64,000 bases of DNA from Comamonadaceae bacterium (GCA_027490925.1 JAIXXF010000012.1:1-64000), one strand, 5' to 3'; positions 36,502 to 44,791 are shown, counted from the first letter of the stretch. Numbers and translations are program-made. The notes: generated by a model from the letters alone, not told the origin.

Positions 36502-37179
36502 TCAGGCCAAACCAGGGAGAGCGACCTGCTTGGTGGGATCGGCCGCACCATGTCGGAATCGCTCTGCCGGGGGGACTTGGATCAGGGTTTCGGCGTCGGC
36601 TGCAGTGCCATGCAACCACCGGTTCCAGTCGCTGGCTTCGATCGGGACCACCGCGCGTTTGTCTGGGGGCACGGCCCCGTCTGGCTTGTGCATCAGGCTC
36701 AACAGCGGGTGGCCATCGCAGTTCTGGGTCAGCAGGGTGTAGTTCGGAACCACCTCTCCGGTGTCGGGGTCTGTCCATTCGCTCCACAGACCTGCCAGCG
36801 CCCAGGGTGCGCCATCGGCCCGCCAGAACCGCCACCAGATGTTTTTGCCAGTGCCCCAATAGGGTTCGTCGTAGCTCCAGGCCGGGATCAGGCAGCGTTG
36901 GCCGTTCTTCCAGGCCCGGGAGAAGGTCCAGGCGGTGGCCACGGTCTCACGTCGGGCGTTGTTGGTGCTTAGGCGGCGACCGTCTCGGGTGGTGGGGGTT
37001 CGGGACTTGGAGGAGCCGGGGATCATCCCCCACTGGCCGACTTCCACCACCCCTCCCGCTTTGATGTACGGGCCGTCCTTGAGCGGGGCGATGGTGGCGG
37101 CGTAGGGCTTGGCCGGGGGCGTGACCTTGAACCAATCGACAAGGTCGTCTTTGGGGGTGGATTGGTAGAGGTTGCACAT
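36502..37179 (-). CDS. SRAP (SOS response-associated peptidase / HMCES-YedK) family protein, divergent
   Basis: SRAP proteins cross-link to abasic sites in single-stranded DNA through Cys2. Here the 225-residue protein begins M-C-N-L-Y, giving the Cys2, and has the S-T-N-N-A-R-R-E-T segment. R-C-L-I-P-A-W follows, where the family normally has R-C-L-V-P-A; after it the usual F-Y-E-W is replaced by S-Y-D-E-P-Y-W. The later H-K-P-D-G takes the place of the H-x-R-M-P motif. The catalytic Cys, Asn and His are therefore present, but the protein is of a divergent subgroup common in proteobacterial mobile regions. Upstream is a short XRE regulator gene on the same strand. Confidence 0.85.
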   Translation of the reverse strand: MCNLYQSTPKDDLVDWFKVTPPAKPYAATIAPLKDGPYIKAGGVVEVGQWGMIPGSSKSRTPTTRDGRRLSTNNARRETVATAWTFSRAWKNGQRCLIPAWSYDEPYWGTGKNIWWRFWRADGAPWALAGLWSEWTDPDTGEVVPNYTLLTQNCDGHPLLSLMHKPDGAVPPDKRAVVPIEASDWNRWLHGTAADAETLIQVPPAERFRHGAADPTKQVALPGLA

Positions 37180-37258
37180 GTTCAGCCCGGCCCCAGTGCT
37201 GTCTGATAACGAGGAAGACCAATGTACGTACCGTGAACAGGCGCCACTTGCAGGTCTT

Positions 37259-37504
37259 TCAGTGCCCCGCCTTCTCGAGCAGCTCAGATGGCTGCATTCC
37301 CAAAGCGTCGGCGACCCGTTTTAAGTTCATGACCGACAAATTGTGCTCCCCGCGCTCGATCCCACCCATGTATGAACGGTCCAATTGAGCTTGATCTGCC
37401 AGACCTTCTTGAGACAGTTTGACATTCAAACGCGCCTCGCGCACAGCCTGTCCCAGATCGGTAAGGACCGGGTGGCCCGAGTAAAGCGGTGATCGCTTGG
37501 ACAT
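37259..37504 (-). CDS. XRE-family helix-turn-helix regulator
   Basis: From the ATG at 37504 the protein has 81 residues, almost all one XRE domain: V-R-E-A-R-L-N-V-K-L-S-Q-E-G-L-A, then S-Y-M-G-G-I-E-R-G-E-H-N-L-S, then L-K-R-V-A-D-A-L-G. Such small regulators act as dimers on palindromes. The next gene in the same direction, about 80 bases on, is the SRAP gene. An ATG at 37618 would add 38 residues with no similarity. The target is unknown; self-regulation is likely for the family. Confidence 0.85.
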   Translation of the reverse strand: MSKRSPLYSGHPVLTDLGQAVREARLNVKLSQEGLADQAQLDRSYMGGIERGEHNLSVMNLKRVADALGMQPSELLEKAGH

Positions 37505-37673
37505 CTTTTGATGCTGGCAAATTGACGCCTTAGACACCACGGGATAAGATACCCAACGTATGCTGATCTTCGTCCCGGCAACCTCAATAGAGGGGTACTT
37601 GTATTCAATTTTTTTCATAGCAAGCTCCGCCAGAAGGTGAGACGCCATTCACAAACCGCTTTACGTCACCGCC

Positions 37674-38465
37674 ATGATCTCGACCACACACTCCACCACT
37701 TTTCGCTTTTCCTTTGGCCTTGTGGCCTCGTCCCTGACCGCTTTGGCACTCACAGCCTGCGGTGGTGGTGGAGGTGACTCGGCCCCAGCACCCGCCCAAA
37801 CCAAGGCTGAAGGTGTGTATGAAGGACGCGTCTCCAACAACTTGGGATTTCAGCTGGCGGTCCTGGAAAACGACCAGTTCTACAGCCTGATCGGCACCAC
37901 GGACAGCCAGGGTGTTTTCCGGGTTCAGAGCTTGGTAGAGGGTCGCGGCACGTCCAGCAACGGCACGATCACAGCCAGCAACGTGCGCGAGTACGTGAGC
38001 GACGGTCAAGTCCGCACGGGGACGCTCAACGGCACGTATGTACCGAAGACCAGCGTCGCCGGCTCCATCACCTCTGCCGGTGCATCTCTGACGTTCTCTG
38101 GCCAGGCCTCGCCGACGACGAACTACAACTACGACACACCTGCCACATTGGCTGCAATCACGGGCGCATGGCCAGGACAGACCTTCACTGGCGAAGGCGT
38201 GAATTTCACGATCAGCACGTCGGGATCGGTGTCGGGGACGTCTCAGCTCGGATGCGCCTTCACGGGATCGGTTGTTCCTCGCAGTTCGGGCAAGAACGTG
38301 TACGACGTGTCGATCACCTATGGCACCGCCAACTGCCTGTTCCCGGGCGCCACTTTCACTGGCGCGGCCTTGGTGACCCGTCTGAACAGTGGCCAGCGTC
38401 AGCTGGTCATTGCTGCGAACAACAGCGCGCGCACCGCTGGCGGAGTCGTGTTCGCAACGAGGTGA
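37674..38465 (+). CDS. Lipoprotein of unknown function
   Basis: The 263-residue protein has a lipoprotein signal with lipobox L-T-A-C followed by a run of five Gly, then a beta-rich domain with many T-x-T/S strands: E-G-V-Y-E-G-R-V, G-T-L-N-G-T-Y-V, S-G-S-V-S-G-T-S. Two Cys (in L-G-C-A-F and A-N-C-L-F) may form a disulfide. This repeated G-x-Y pattern is typical of small envelope beta sandwiches in Burkholderiales. No named family. It lies 56 bases before another lipoprotein gene. Confidence 0.72.
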   Translation: MISTTHSTTFRFSFGLVASSLTALALTACGGGGGDSAPAPAQTKAEGVYEGRVSNNLGFQLAVLENDQFYSLIGTTDSQGVFRVQSLVEGRGTSSNGTITASNVREYVSDGQVRTGTLNGTYVPKTSVAGSITSAGASLTFSGQASPTTNYNYDTPATLAAITGAWPGQTFTGEGVNFTISTSGSVSGTSQLGCAFTGSVVPRSSGKNVYDVSITYGTANCLFPGATFTGAALVTRLNSGQRQLVIAANNSARTAGGVVFATR

Positions 38466-38521
38466 TTCATCCCTTGAACGTTCAGCCACTTCATCGCCAA
38501 GACCCATCGAACGCCACCAGC

Positions 38522-39229
38522 ATGCCAATCACTTTCACATCCATAGTGCGATCCACCCGGTGCACCAAAGCAGTATCGCTTGTCCTGATTGCTCTTGGAG
38601 GTTTAGCTGGCTGCGCAGCGCCATCGTCGAAGTTTCAAAACGCCAACGGTCAAGTCATGGACTGCAGCACCTCTGGGTTTGGACTCCTTGGTACGGTGGC
38701 AGCAATTTCAATGCACAGCGATTGCGAGAAGCGCGCCCAGGATGCTGGTTACAGGCCCGTTGGCGCCAACTCGGTCGCCCCGAAGCAAGCTGCCAACCCA
38801 ACATCGATCCGGGTGGACTGGCCACAAGGCTGGCTGGAGCAGCCACTGACCCAAACGATGGTCAATAACGGGTTGATTGCCTACGGAGCTGATAAAACCA
38901 AGGATCTCGCCAGCCAAGTCAGCGTCGTTTCTGCCGATGGCGTTTACGACATGATCGCCTACGCTTCTTCGCGCCGGGCCAATCAATTGGGAAGGCTGAA
39001 GAACAGCCAGGGCAGCGAAATCACCACCACCACGGTGAACGACAGAGATGCATTTCGCTTCGAAGTATCAGGTCAACTGGAAAGCGGAACGCCCATCAGC
39101 TACCTGGTCACGATCATCCGCGGTAAAACCCAAATTGTGTATGTCACAGCATGGGCAGTGACACCCAACTACCAGCCTAACAAAGAGGCGCTGGCAGAAA
39201 TCAGTACCAAGGTTGCTGGGATTTTGTGA
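38522..39229 (+). CDS. Lipoprotein of unknown function with basic leader
   Basis: From the ATG at 38522 the protein has 235 residues with a lipoprotein signal (T-K-A-V-S-L-V-L-I-A-L-G-G-L-A-G-C). A small domain with C-S-T-S-G-F-G and H-S-D-C-E-K follows (about 45-75), then a domain of about 130 residues from I-R-V-D-W-P-Q-G-W to the end, which has the strand/helix order of proteins related to stress-induced periplasmic lipoproteins. No family is certain. Its TGA overlaps the ATG of the next lipoprotein (TGATG), so the two are coupled. Confidence 0.68.
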   Translation: MPITFTSIVRSTRCTKAVSLVLIALGGLAGCAAPSSKFQNANGQVMDCSTSGFGLLGTVAAISMHSDCEKRAQDAGYRPVGANSVAPKQAANPTSIRVDWPQGWLEQPLTQTMVNNGLIAYGADKTKDLASQVSVVSADGVYDMIAYASSRRANQLGRLKNSQGSEITTTTVNDRDAFRFEVSGQLESGTPISYLVTIIRGKTQIVYVTAWAVTPNYQPNKEALAEISTKVAGIL

Positions 39230-39636
39230 TGCAAACGACATGGCCTGCTGCTGCCGTGCTCGTTATGGTCGCGTCGCTGGCCGCTTGTGCGTCAAACCCT
39301 CAGGTGGTCGTCGATCCGAAATCGATCAAAAGTGAATTGGTCTACCAGCGAGACATGGACGATTGCCACCAGATCTCAAGGTCCTATGACTTGTCAAACC
39401 CAACCACGCAGAATGCGTTGCTTGGCGCGACTGGTGGCGGGCTTGCAGTGGCCGGGGTTGCTACAGCAGTTGCTGGCGCAGTCTTTCTGCCAGCCCTGCC
39501 CTTCATCGCAGCCGGAGCAACCGCGGGTGGCCTGACGGGGGGCGGCCTGACAAAGTCGAGTGAGACGGCAGCCCGCGAGAGGATCCTCGCTGAGTGCCTG
39601 AAGGATCGCGGATACAGAGCCTATTCACCACAATGA
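39229..39636 (+). CDS. Glycine-zipper lipoprotein
   Basis: From the ATG at 39229 the 135-residue protein has lipobox L-A-A-C. Its second half has G-A-T-G-G-G-L-A-V-A-G-V-A-T-A, then A-A-G-A-T-A-G-G-L-T-G-G-G-L, that is a glycine-zipper membrane segment like those in SlyB/YmgG-type envelope lipoproteins. The end has C-L-K-D-R-G-Y-R. It probably sits in the outer membrane or spans a membrane. It is coupled to the previous lipoprotein. A GTG one codon earlier is also possible. Confidence 0.72.
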   Translation: MQTTWPAAAVLVMVASLAACASNPQVVVDPKSIKSELVYQRDMDDCHQISRSYDLSNPTTQNALLGATGGGLAVAGVATAVAGAVFLPALPFIAAGATAGGLTGGGLTKSSETAARERILAECLKDRGYRAYSPQ

Positions 39637-39932
39637 TTCAGGTTGATCCGCACTTCGAACGCGGACCGACCTGCTGTGACTGGCGACAGACTGCACTTCT
39701 TTAATTGAAAGCTGTGGGCCGCTCCACAGGATGCAGCCCAGAGCATTGAGCCGATATGGCCCGCCGAGAAACCGTCCCTAGTGGTGTGAAGGCAGGGCAG
39801 CTGGTCGCCCGGGTGTCGAGCAGCCCCCCCCCGTAGCCCTTGCTTGCCATCCACAGAGCCCCGCTGTGTCCCGATATTGCATCGGTACGAAAGATCGGTA
39901 CGCACTAAAACCGGTGATATTTGCGAGTGCCA
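39637..39932. other. Intergenic stretch at the junction of two accessory segments
   Basis: Convergent gap of 296 bases between the rightward lipoprotein group and the leftward PcfJ module. It carries ATCGGTACG twice (39881-39889 and 39894-39902). I see no hairpin with a T-run and no gene. Confidence 0.4.
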
Positions 39933-40181
39933 TCACCCTGCCTTCGGCCACCGTATTGACCGGGTGGCCGCCCGATCCCTTTCTCGGTCCTCCTGGTGCA
40001 GCAGGTAGCGCGGCGCCAACGCCATGCCCAGCCGATCGGCCGCCGCGATCCAGGCCAGCGCATCGGCCGCCGACATTTCCAGCAGCCACCCCGGCACGCG
40101 ATCGTGCTGGAGCTCGTATGCGGCCAGCATGTCCTCGACCCCGCGCAAGAGCCGCTGTGCGTTTCGGTTCAACTCGCTCAT
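39933..40181 (-). CDS. Small hypothetical protein after the PcfJ-like gene
   Basis: The 82-residue protein, all helical, starts at an ATG that overlaps the PcfJ-like stop by 4 bases. The sequence has L-L-R-G-V-E-D-M-L-A-A-Y-E-L, then S-A-A-D-A-L-A-W-I-A-A-A-D, and a basic C-terminus. No known domain. Because its start is coupled to the large gene, I treat it as a real member of the module. Longer forms of the frame exist upstream but lie inside the PcfJ-like gene. Confidence 0.62.
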   Translation of the reverse strand: MSELNRNAQRLLRGVEDMLAAYELQHDRVPGWLLEMSAADALAWIAAADRLGMALAPRYLLHQEDRERDRAATRSIRWPKAG

Positions 40182-41854
40182 GCCGACCTCCCCTCTCCGG
40201 CCCCTTGGCGTGAACACCCCGGCCACGGCCGGTACACCGGCGGATTGAGCTTCAAGATGCTGGGGCTGGGCACGGTCGGCTGCGTATTCAATGCCGAGTT
40301 GTTCGGTGCCGAGTTGTTCGGTGACGGTGGGTTCGGCGGCAGGGTGTTGGGTATCGGCCCGTCGTCCTCCTGCCGTGATGTCGGTCCCTCCGATGGTCTT
40401 GCTTCTGGCGGCTGGGTGTTCCGTGCAGTGTCTTCGACAGGCCCTGACTGATTGCTCCAGCGCGTGTATTCGGCGGCGAAGGCCTTCAGGGTGGTGATGA
40501 GTCGGCTGTCGACCAGCAGGTTGCAGGACCGGCGGCAATCGACCAGGCGCCAGCAGCCGCGTCGGCGGACCGTACCGATGTGCCTGTCGGGGGGTGGGAT
40601 GTGTTCCAGTTCCAGGGTCGCCACCCGCTTGCCGTCGCGTCGCACCGAGAAGAACCGATGGTCTCTGTCGGGCTCGCACTCACTGGCCAGTGAGTACAGG
40701 CAGGAGTGCATCGCCCTGCCCTCCACCCACAAGGCGTAAGGCGTGGTGAGCGGGACGATCTCCAGGCCCTGCCAGTCGGTCGGGCCGCAGTAGAAGTGCC
40801 AGGGCTCCGATTGCCGGGTGACCGCAAGGGCTTCGGTTTCTGCCATCCACTTTTCTGCCCGGCGCCACAAACTCCGCCAGGTGTGGCTGCGGGTGATGTC
40901 GAATTCGGCGCGGAACGCCCAATCGTGCAGGGTCAAGAACCCCTCCAGGGTGGCGATGCCGTCGCGCTGGGCGATCCACATCAGGGCGAAGTCCGATTTG
41001 TCTTCCGGCAACTCCGGGCGGGAATTGAAGTAGTAATAGGACTGGACGATCAAGGCGTCGAGCCACCGTCCTTGGGGTGCCTCCTGCCAGCCGGTGGCGA
41101 TCAGGGCGTCCACATACTGGCGCAGGTCGTAGAGCCGGAACTGGGTGCACTTCAGGATGGGCTGGAAGTTTTTGGGGTCGCTGCGACAGATCAGCCGCCA
41201 GGCGGCTGGCGTGAACAAGGAGCGCAACCATTGTTCGGGGCTCTCATTGCTGGTGGTGTCTTGCAAGCGCTGAATCCGGGCCCGGGCCGACGGGGTGCGT
41301 TGGGCAAGCCGTATGAGCCAGGTGAGGTCGGCTTGCGCGGCGGACGGGATGGCTACCGGGCTGACCACCGAGTCAACATGCCCGCCGACAGCTGGCTCGA
41401 CTGGCCCACCCACGGGCAAGCCGTTGGGCACGGGGGGAGCAGCGCAGGTGTCTGCGTTGGACGGCGCGTCCAAGGACTCGGCTGGCAACCCGTTGACGAG
41501 CTCACTTGGGCGTTTACCCAGTTGTTTACCCAGTTCTTTGCCCAGCTGTCTGGCCAGTCCCGATGGCACGGGCGTGCTCGTGGGCTCGTGTGGACCTGCA
41601 CCGGGCCAACCTGGGCATCGTGAACCATCCAAAGCCGCCTGAATCGCTGGGCGGTCAACACGAAGGTGGGGCGGGTCGACCCACTCGCTGTGGGTCAGCG
41701 GAGGGGTGTCACCGTGTCGATGTGGTGAGAGCCCATTGCACGGGCCATCAATTTGTCCAGAGCGGTGTTCGTCGTTGCCCACGCGGCCGCCTTGGACAAC
41801 ATGGCCAGGTTGAGGGTGGTTCTCGCTGTCAAGGGAATGGATGAGGTCGTTCAT
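40178..41854 (-). CDS. PcfJ-like protein
   Basis: The 558-residue protein has a proline/polar N-terminus (1-170) and a conserved part from about 175 to 470. The end of that part carries the PcfJ pattern: M-H-S-C-L-Y-S-L, then F-F-S-V-R-R-D-G-K-R-V-A-T-L-E-L, then W-R-L-V-D-C-R-R-S-C-N. PcfJ was named on an enterococcal conjugative plasmid; related proteins are widespread on mobile elements with no proven function. The His-Ser-Cys and the later Cys suggest a metal or nucleic-acid site. Rest: Pro/Asn/Ser-rich tail (470-558). It overlaps both neighbours by 4 bases, so the three are one operon. Confidence 0.8.
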   Translation of the reverse strand: MNDLIHSLDSENHPQPGHVVQGGRVGNDEHRSGQIDGPCNGLSPHRHGDTPPLTHSEWVDPPHLRVDRPAIQAALDGSRCPGWPGAGPHEPTSTPVPSGLARQLGKELGKQLGKRPSELVNGLPAESLDAPSNADTCAAPPVPNGLPVGGPVEPAVGGHVDSVVSPVAIPSAAQADLTWLIRLAQRTPSARARIQRLQDTTSNESPEQWLRSLFTPAAWRLICRSDPKNFQPILKCTQFRLYDLRQYVDALIATGWQEAPQGRWLDALIVQSYYYFNSRPELPEDKSDFALMWIAQRDGIATLEGFLTLHDWAFRAEFDITRSHTWRSLWRRAEKWMAETEALAVTRQSEPWHFYCGPTDWQGLEIVPLTTPYALWVEGRAMHSCLYSLASECEPDRDHRFFSVRRDGKRVATLELEHIPPPDRHIGTVRRRGCWRLVDCRRSCNLLVDSRLITTLKAFAAEYTRWSNQSGPVEDTARNTQPPEARPSEGPTSRQEDDGPIPNTLPPNPPSPNNSAPNNSALNTQPTVPSPSILKLNPPVYRPWPGCSRQGAGEGRSA

Positions 41855-42189
41855 GAGCGACCTCCAGTGGTCCGTCCGGCGCCGATGGCTTGCAGGTAGT
41901 CACCAAGGGCTTGGTGGAGTCGCTGCAGGCCGACCGTGTCGAGGGTGACCCGATACCGCAGGTGCCATGCCTCGGGGTCTCGCGCGGTGTCCAGCTGGCT
42001 TCGGACACTGACCTCGTGGCTGTCGGGGACCGCCTGGATCGGGCGGATCTCCAAGACCTCTCGGTAGGCGCTGCTGCTGGTCAGCTCGACTGGGGTGTGG
42101 AAGGCTTGGTTGGCGGTGGCCGACTGGGTGTCGATCGCACCGATGGGTTGGCTGGCGGCCGTGGGTGCGCCGCGGGGGATCGCTGTCAT
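41851..42189 (-). CDS. Hypothetical protein before the PcfJ-like gene
   Basis: The 112-residue protein has a Ser/Ala/Gln-rich N-terminus (1-35) and a globular part with S-A-Y-R-E-V-L-E-I-R-P, then W-H-L-R-Y-R-V-T-L-D, then L-H-Q-A-L-G-D-Y-L-Q, a strand-strand-helix order. A good RBS (caggagc) stands before the ATG. The stop overlaps the PcfJ-like start by 4 bases. No family recognised. It is the first gene of the coupled trio; such three-gene sets suggest a complex. Confidence 0.6.
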   Translation of the reverse strand: MTAIPRGAPTAASQPIGAIDTQSATANQAFHTPVELTSSSAYREVLEIRPIQAVPDSHEVSVRSQLDTARDPEAWHLRYRVTLDTVGLQRLHQALGDYLQAIGAGRTTGGRS

Positions 42190-42314
42190 GTGAGCTCCTG
42201 TTTAGCCGCTTTGACGTGGTGTCGGGGGCGGCAATCTGGAACAAATCCCCCCGGTCTTTCGCTCTGTCGGGTGACAGGGCTGGGCGACCCGCCCAGTGGT
42301 TCAGGTGCGGTTGG

Positions 42315-42836
42315 TCATCTGAGCAGCACCAGTCGTGGCGTGGCGTCGGCACCTGCCCAGACGACGGCGTTTTGTTGGTGGCGGTTACCGAGCGCTTTGC
42401 TGGCCTCCAGAGCGATGCCGAGGACCAGGAAACTGGGTTCGCCCTGCCAACCGTTGGTGGGGTGTTGCCCGATTCCTGGGATGAACTTCAGGCTGCGCTG
42501 GGCCAGCTCTTGGCGCAGCTGCGCTTGCCGGGCGTCATTGACCTCGTCCGGGACGTTTTGGCTCAACGGGTTGCATGCGGTGACAAAGGCGCACTGGGTG
42601 TGTCTGGTGGCGGCATACAGGCTCATCAACGCCGTGCTGGGCTGGTCGATGGTGAGGGTGAAGCGGCCAGGCCCGCCTTCGACTTCATCGGCATGGACGA
42701 GGTAATGGGTCTCTCGGTAGGCCGCCACGGTGGCGGGGTCGAGGACGGTGGAAATACCAGGCTCAGAAAACACGAAACCCTCCGAAAAGGAGGGCCGACG
42801 CTTTGCACCGCTTGGTTGCTTCGGTAGAAGCCACAT
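42315..42836 (-). CDS. DUF3293 domain-containing protein
   Basis: The 173-residue protein carries the DUF3293 signature: A-Y-R-E-T-H-Y-L-V (about 40-48), A-F-V-T-A-C-N-P-L-S, N-D-A-R-Q-A-Q-L-R, then G-E-P-S-F-L-V-L-G-I and a C-terminal N-A-V-V-W-A-G-A-D-A-T-P-R-L-V-L-L-R. Function unknown. The ATG at 42836 has a weak RBS. A GTG at 42773 lies 5 bases after GGAGGG, and that GGAGGG forms a hairpin with CCCTCC just upstream (42776-42795), so the start may be the GTG and may be controlled by the hairpin. Length with the GTG start is 152 residues. Confidence 0.85.
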   Translation of the reverse strand: MWLLPKQPSGAKRRPSFSEGFVFSEPGISTVLDPATVAAYRETHYLVHADEVEGGPGRFTLTIDQPSTALMSLYAATRHTQCAFVTACNPLSQNVPDEVNDARQAQLRQELAQRSLKFIPGIGQHPTNGWQGEPSFLVLGIALEASKALGNRHQQNAVVWAGADATPRLVLLR

Positions 42837-43052
42837 CCGCTGTTGCGAACCACCTTGCCCGGTCTGGCAGGTTGGTTTGGGCGTCGGCCCAAGTCTTGAT
42901 GTGCTGATAGTTTATTTCAGATTCAAAAAGTTTGCTGATCCTCCAACGAGTGTTCATCGTCCATTCGCTGGCCGCCCTGCAAGCCAGCGCGTTACGCCAT
43001 ACCCGTGCACTGAAACTACAAGCCGAAAACCGCCACCCATGACGGTATGACC

Positions 43053-43598
43053 TTACTTGATCTTGTGTCGCTGTGTAGGTTGTGGGTACTCCGCCTCGAA
43101 GAAAGAACAGTCTCGGGCGGTCGACATGACTTCTGCCACAGACATGGTGCCCGATGGGGTGTCACGCAGGCCTGACCGACACTCCCATGGCCCAGTCCCC
43201 GCCAAGTGTCGGCAAGCCATACAGGCCTTCCAAGGCTGGCCGCTGCGGTCGTACTTCACCAAGTGATCCGCAATTCTTTCAGCAAGTTCCATTGGAAATC
43301 CACGAGCTGCAAAAAGGGACTGCCGTTGTTCAAACAGATTGATCTCGGCGGTGTTCATCGCGTCGGTGACAGGCCAACAATGGCGATCTGGATCGAGAGC
43401 GGCAGGCTCGGCATCTTGACGTTGCACGGCATGCAAGTGATCGATCAGCCGCTGCTTGTTGGCTCTGATGAGCGCCCTGAGTTCCTCGGTCAAAGCGGAG
43501 CTGGGAGATGCCATCAATCCGTCGCCAGACAGCAACTGGATCTTGAGCCCTGCGGCTCCGATAAGTGCTAGTAGTTGTTCTGGGTGCTCACACTTCAT
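43053..43598 (-). CDS. TubC-N-terminal-docking-domain-like protein with Cys-rich C-terminus
   Basis: The first 60 residues follow the TubC N-terminal docking pattern: L-L-A-L-I-G-A-A-G-L-K-I-Q-L, then G-D-G-L-M-A-S, then L-T-E-E-L-R-A-L-I-R-A-N-K-Q-R-L-I-D-H-L. TubC docking domains pair subunits of megasynthases, but similar domains occur in phage and plasmid proteins. The C-terminal half has W-K-A-C-M-A-C-R-H-L-A, then W-E-C-R-S-G, then D-C-S-F-F: four Cys that fit a zinc site. 181 residues. The ATG overlaps the stop of the AAA ATPase gene (TGATG). A role as a partner of that ATPase is inferred. Confidence 0.78.
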   Translation of the reverse strand: MKCEHPEQLLALIGAAGLKIQLLSGDGLMASPSSALTEELRALIRANKQRLIDHLHAVQRQDAEPAALDPDRHCWPVTDAMNTAEINLFEQRQSLFAARGFPMELAERIADHLVKYDRSGQPWKACMACRHLAGTGPWECRSGLRDTPSGTMSVAEVMSTARDCSFFEAEYPQPTQRHKIK

Positions 43599-44791
43599 CA
43601 GAACACCTCGCTGCCGCCAAGATCGGTGGCGTCGTCCAGTTGGAACTCACCAACTCCCGCCGACAACGTACCTTCAATCTCATCAACTTGGCCAACAGGG
43701 CCATCAATTGAACGTTGAACACCATGGGCGATCTCCTTGGACAACCTCGGCATTTCCCAGTACCACCTGTCGATGACTTTCTTCTTCTGGACCTCTAAGG
43801 CTTCAGACGCTCTCCTGACAGTTCGCCATGAAATTCCTGCTGCTTTCGCCTGTTCCTCCACATATTTCGTAGGACAAGGACCTTCTTTCAACAGCACGAC
43901 CAAGAAGTCCTGGGCCTGGGACAGTGCAGAACTGCGGAGGCCATCGCCTCCCTCTGGCTCCGCCAGCAAATCTCTTGCGGACCCCTCCACTCGCGTACCC
44001 CAGACCACGTGGCTGGCTTCAATGCCCGGTAGGGGCTGACTTTGATGGATGTTGTATTCAAAGCCGTCTTGATCGGATCCGATGTTTGACTTAGCACGAG
44101 CCAGTACCCGCCGATCGTTGCCGTCCTTGAGCGCCACCTTTGCGGCGACCAACACCACGCGTGCCACAGCCGTGAACGCAATGGAGCCCACGACACGGGT
44201 TGCCGGATCACTCCCTGCCCCGCCCTTGCTAAAGTGGGAGATACCTAAAACCGCGGCGCCAAGACCAGCCGCCAGATCTACGAACGGTTGTAACGCGCGC
44301 CGAACCTCGGTGTTTTTGTGGCTGTCGCCCTGCACTGCAGAGACGATCGGATCAACGATCAACAGCTTGACATTGCCAATTTCCAACGCTTTCTCCAACA
44401 GCTGGGGCATGTCGCGGGCTGGGTCAAAGGCTCGGTCCTCTCCGTTGATGCGAGTACTTTGGACGAAGAAACAACTCGCCCTGTTCGCACCGGAGGCGAT
44501 GAGCCGGGGAATGAGGGTGTCCGCCGGATCATCTTCCCCGCTCTAGATCAATACGTTGCCAGCATCTGTTTGGCTGCCCTCGGGCCATCGCCCCCCGGCA
44601 GTCACGGTCGCTGCGAACTTGAGCGCAATCGTTGTTTTGCCCTGGCCCGGCGCACCCGCCAAAATATGAAACTTGCCCAGTGCCAGCCAATCGGGCCACA
44701 GCCAACGGATCGGCTCAGGTGTCAGGTCCGCGCCGTTCACAAGGATCACTTCGGTGGTGTCGTCTCGGGCATAAGAGTCAGTACGCAACAT
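43598..44791 (-). pseudogene. RepA-like AAA ATPase interrupted by an in-frame amber codon
   Basis: A frame of 397 codons with one TAG at 44543-44545. Before it (82 codons): a V-N-G-A-D-L-T-P-E-P-I-R-W-L start and Walker A G-A-P-G-Q-G-K-T-T, ending G-N-V-L-I. After it, in the same frame: S-G-E-D-D-P-A-D-T-L-I-P-R-L, a Walker-B-like L-L-I-V-D-P-I and G-I-S-H-F-S-K-G, then a C-terminal winged-helix-like part. This is the RepA/RecA-like helicase fold of mobile elements. The family normally has Trp where the stop stands, so TGG to TAG is the simplest explanation. The 3' part has an internal ATG (44410) but no RBS. Either a pseudogene or a readthrough gene. Confidence 0.85.

Noticed and set aside
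42763-42957. 64-codon minus-strand frame overlapping the start of DUF3293
   Set aside because: No RBS and no domain; it competes with the better supported DUF3293 frame.
43598-44410. Second half of the RepA-like ATPase as a separate gene starting at an internal ATG
   Set aside because: No RBS before this ATG, and the 44 codons upstream in the same frame keep family-like sequence up to the amber codon.
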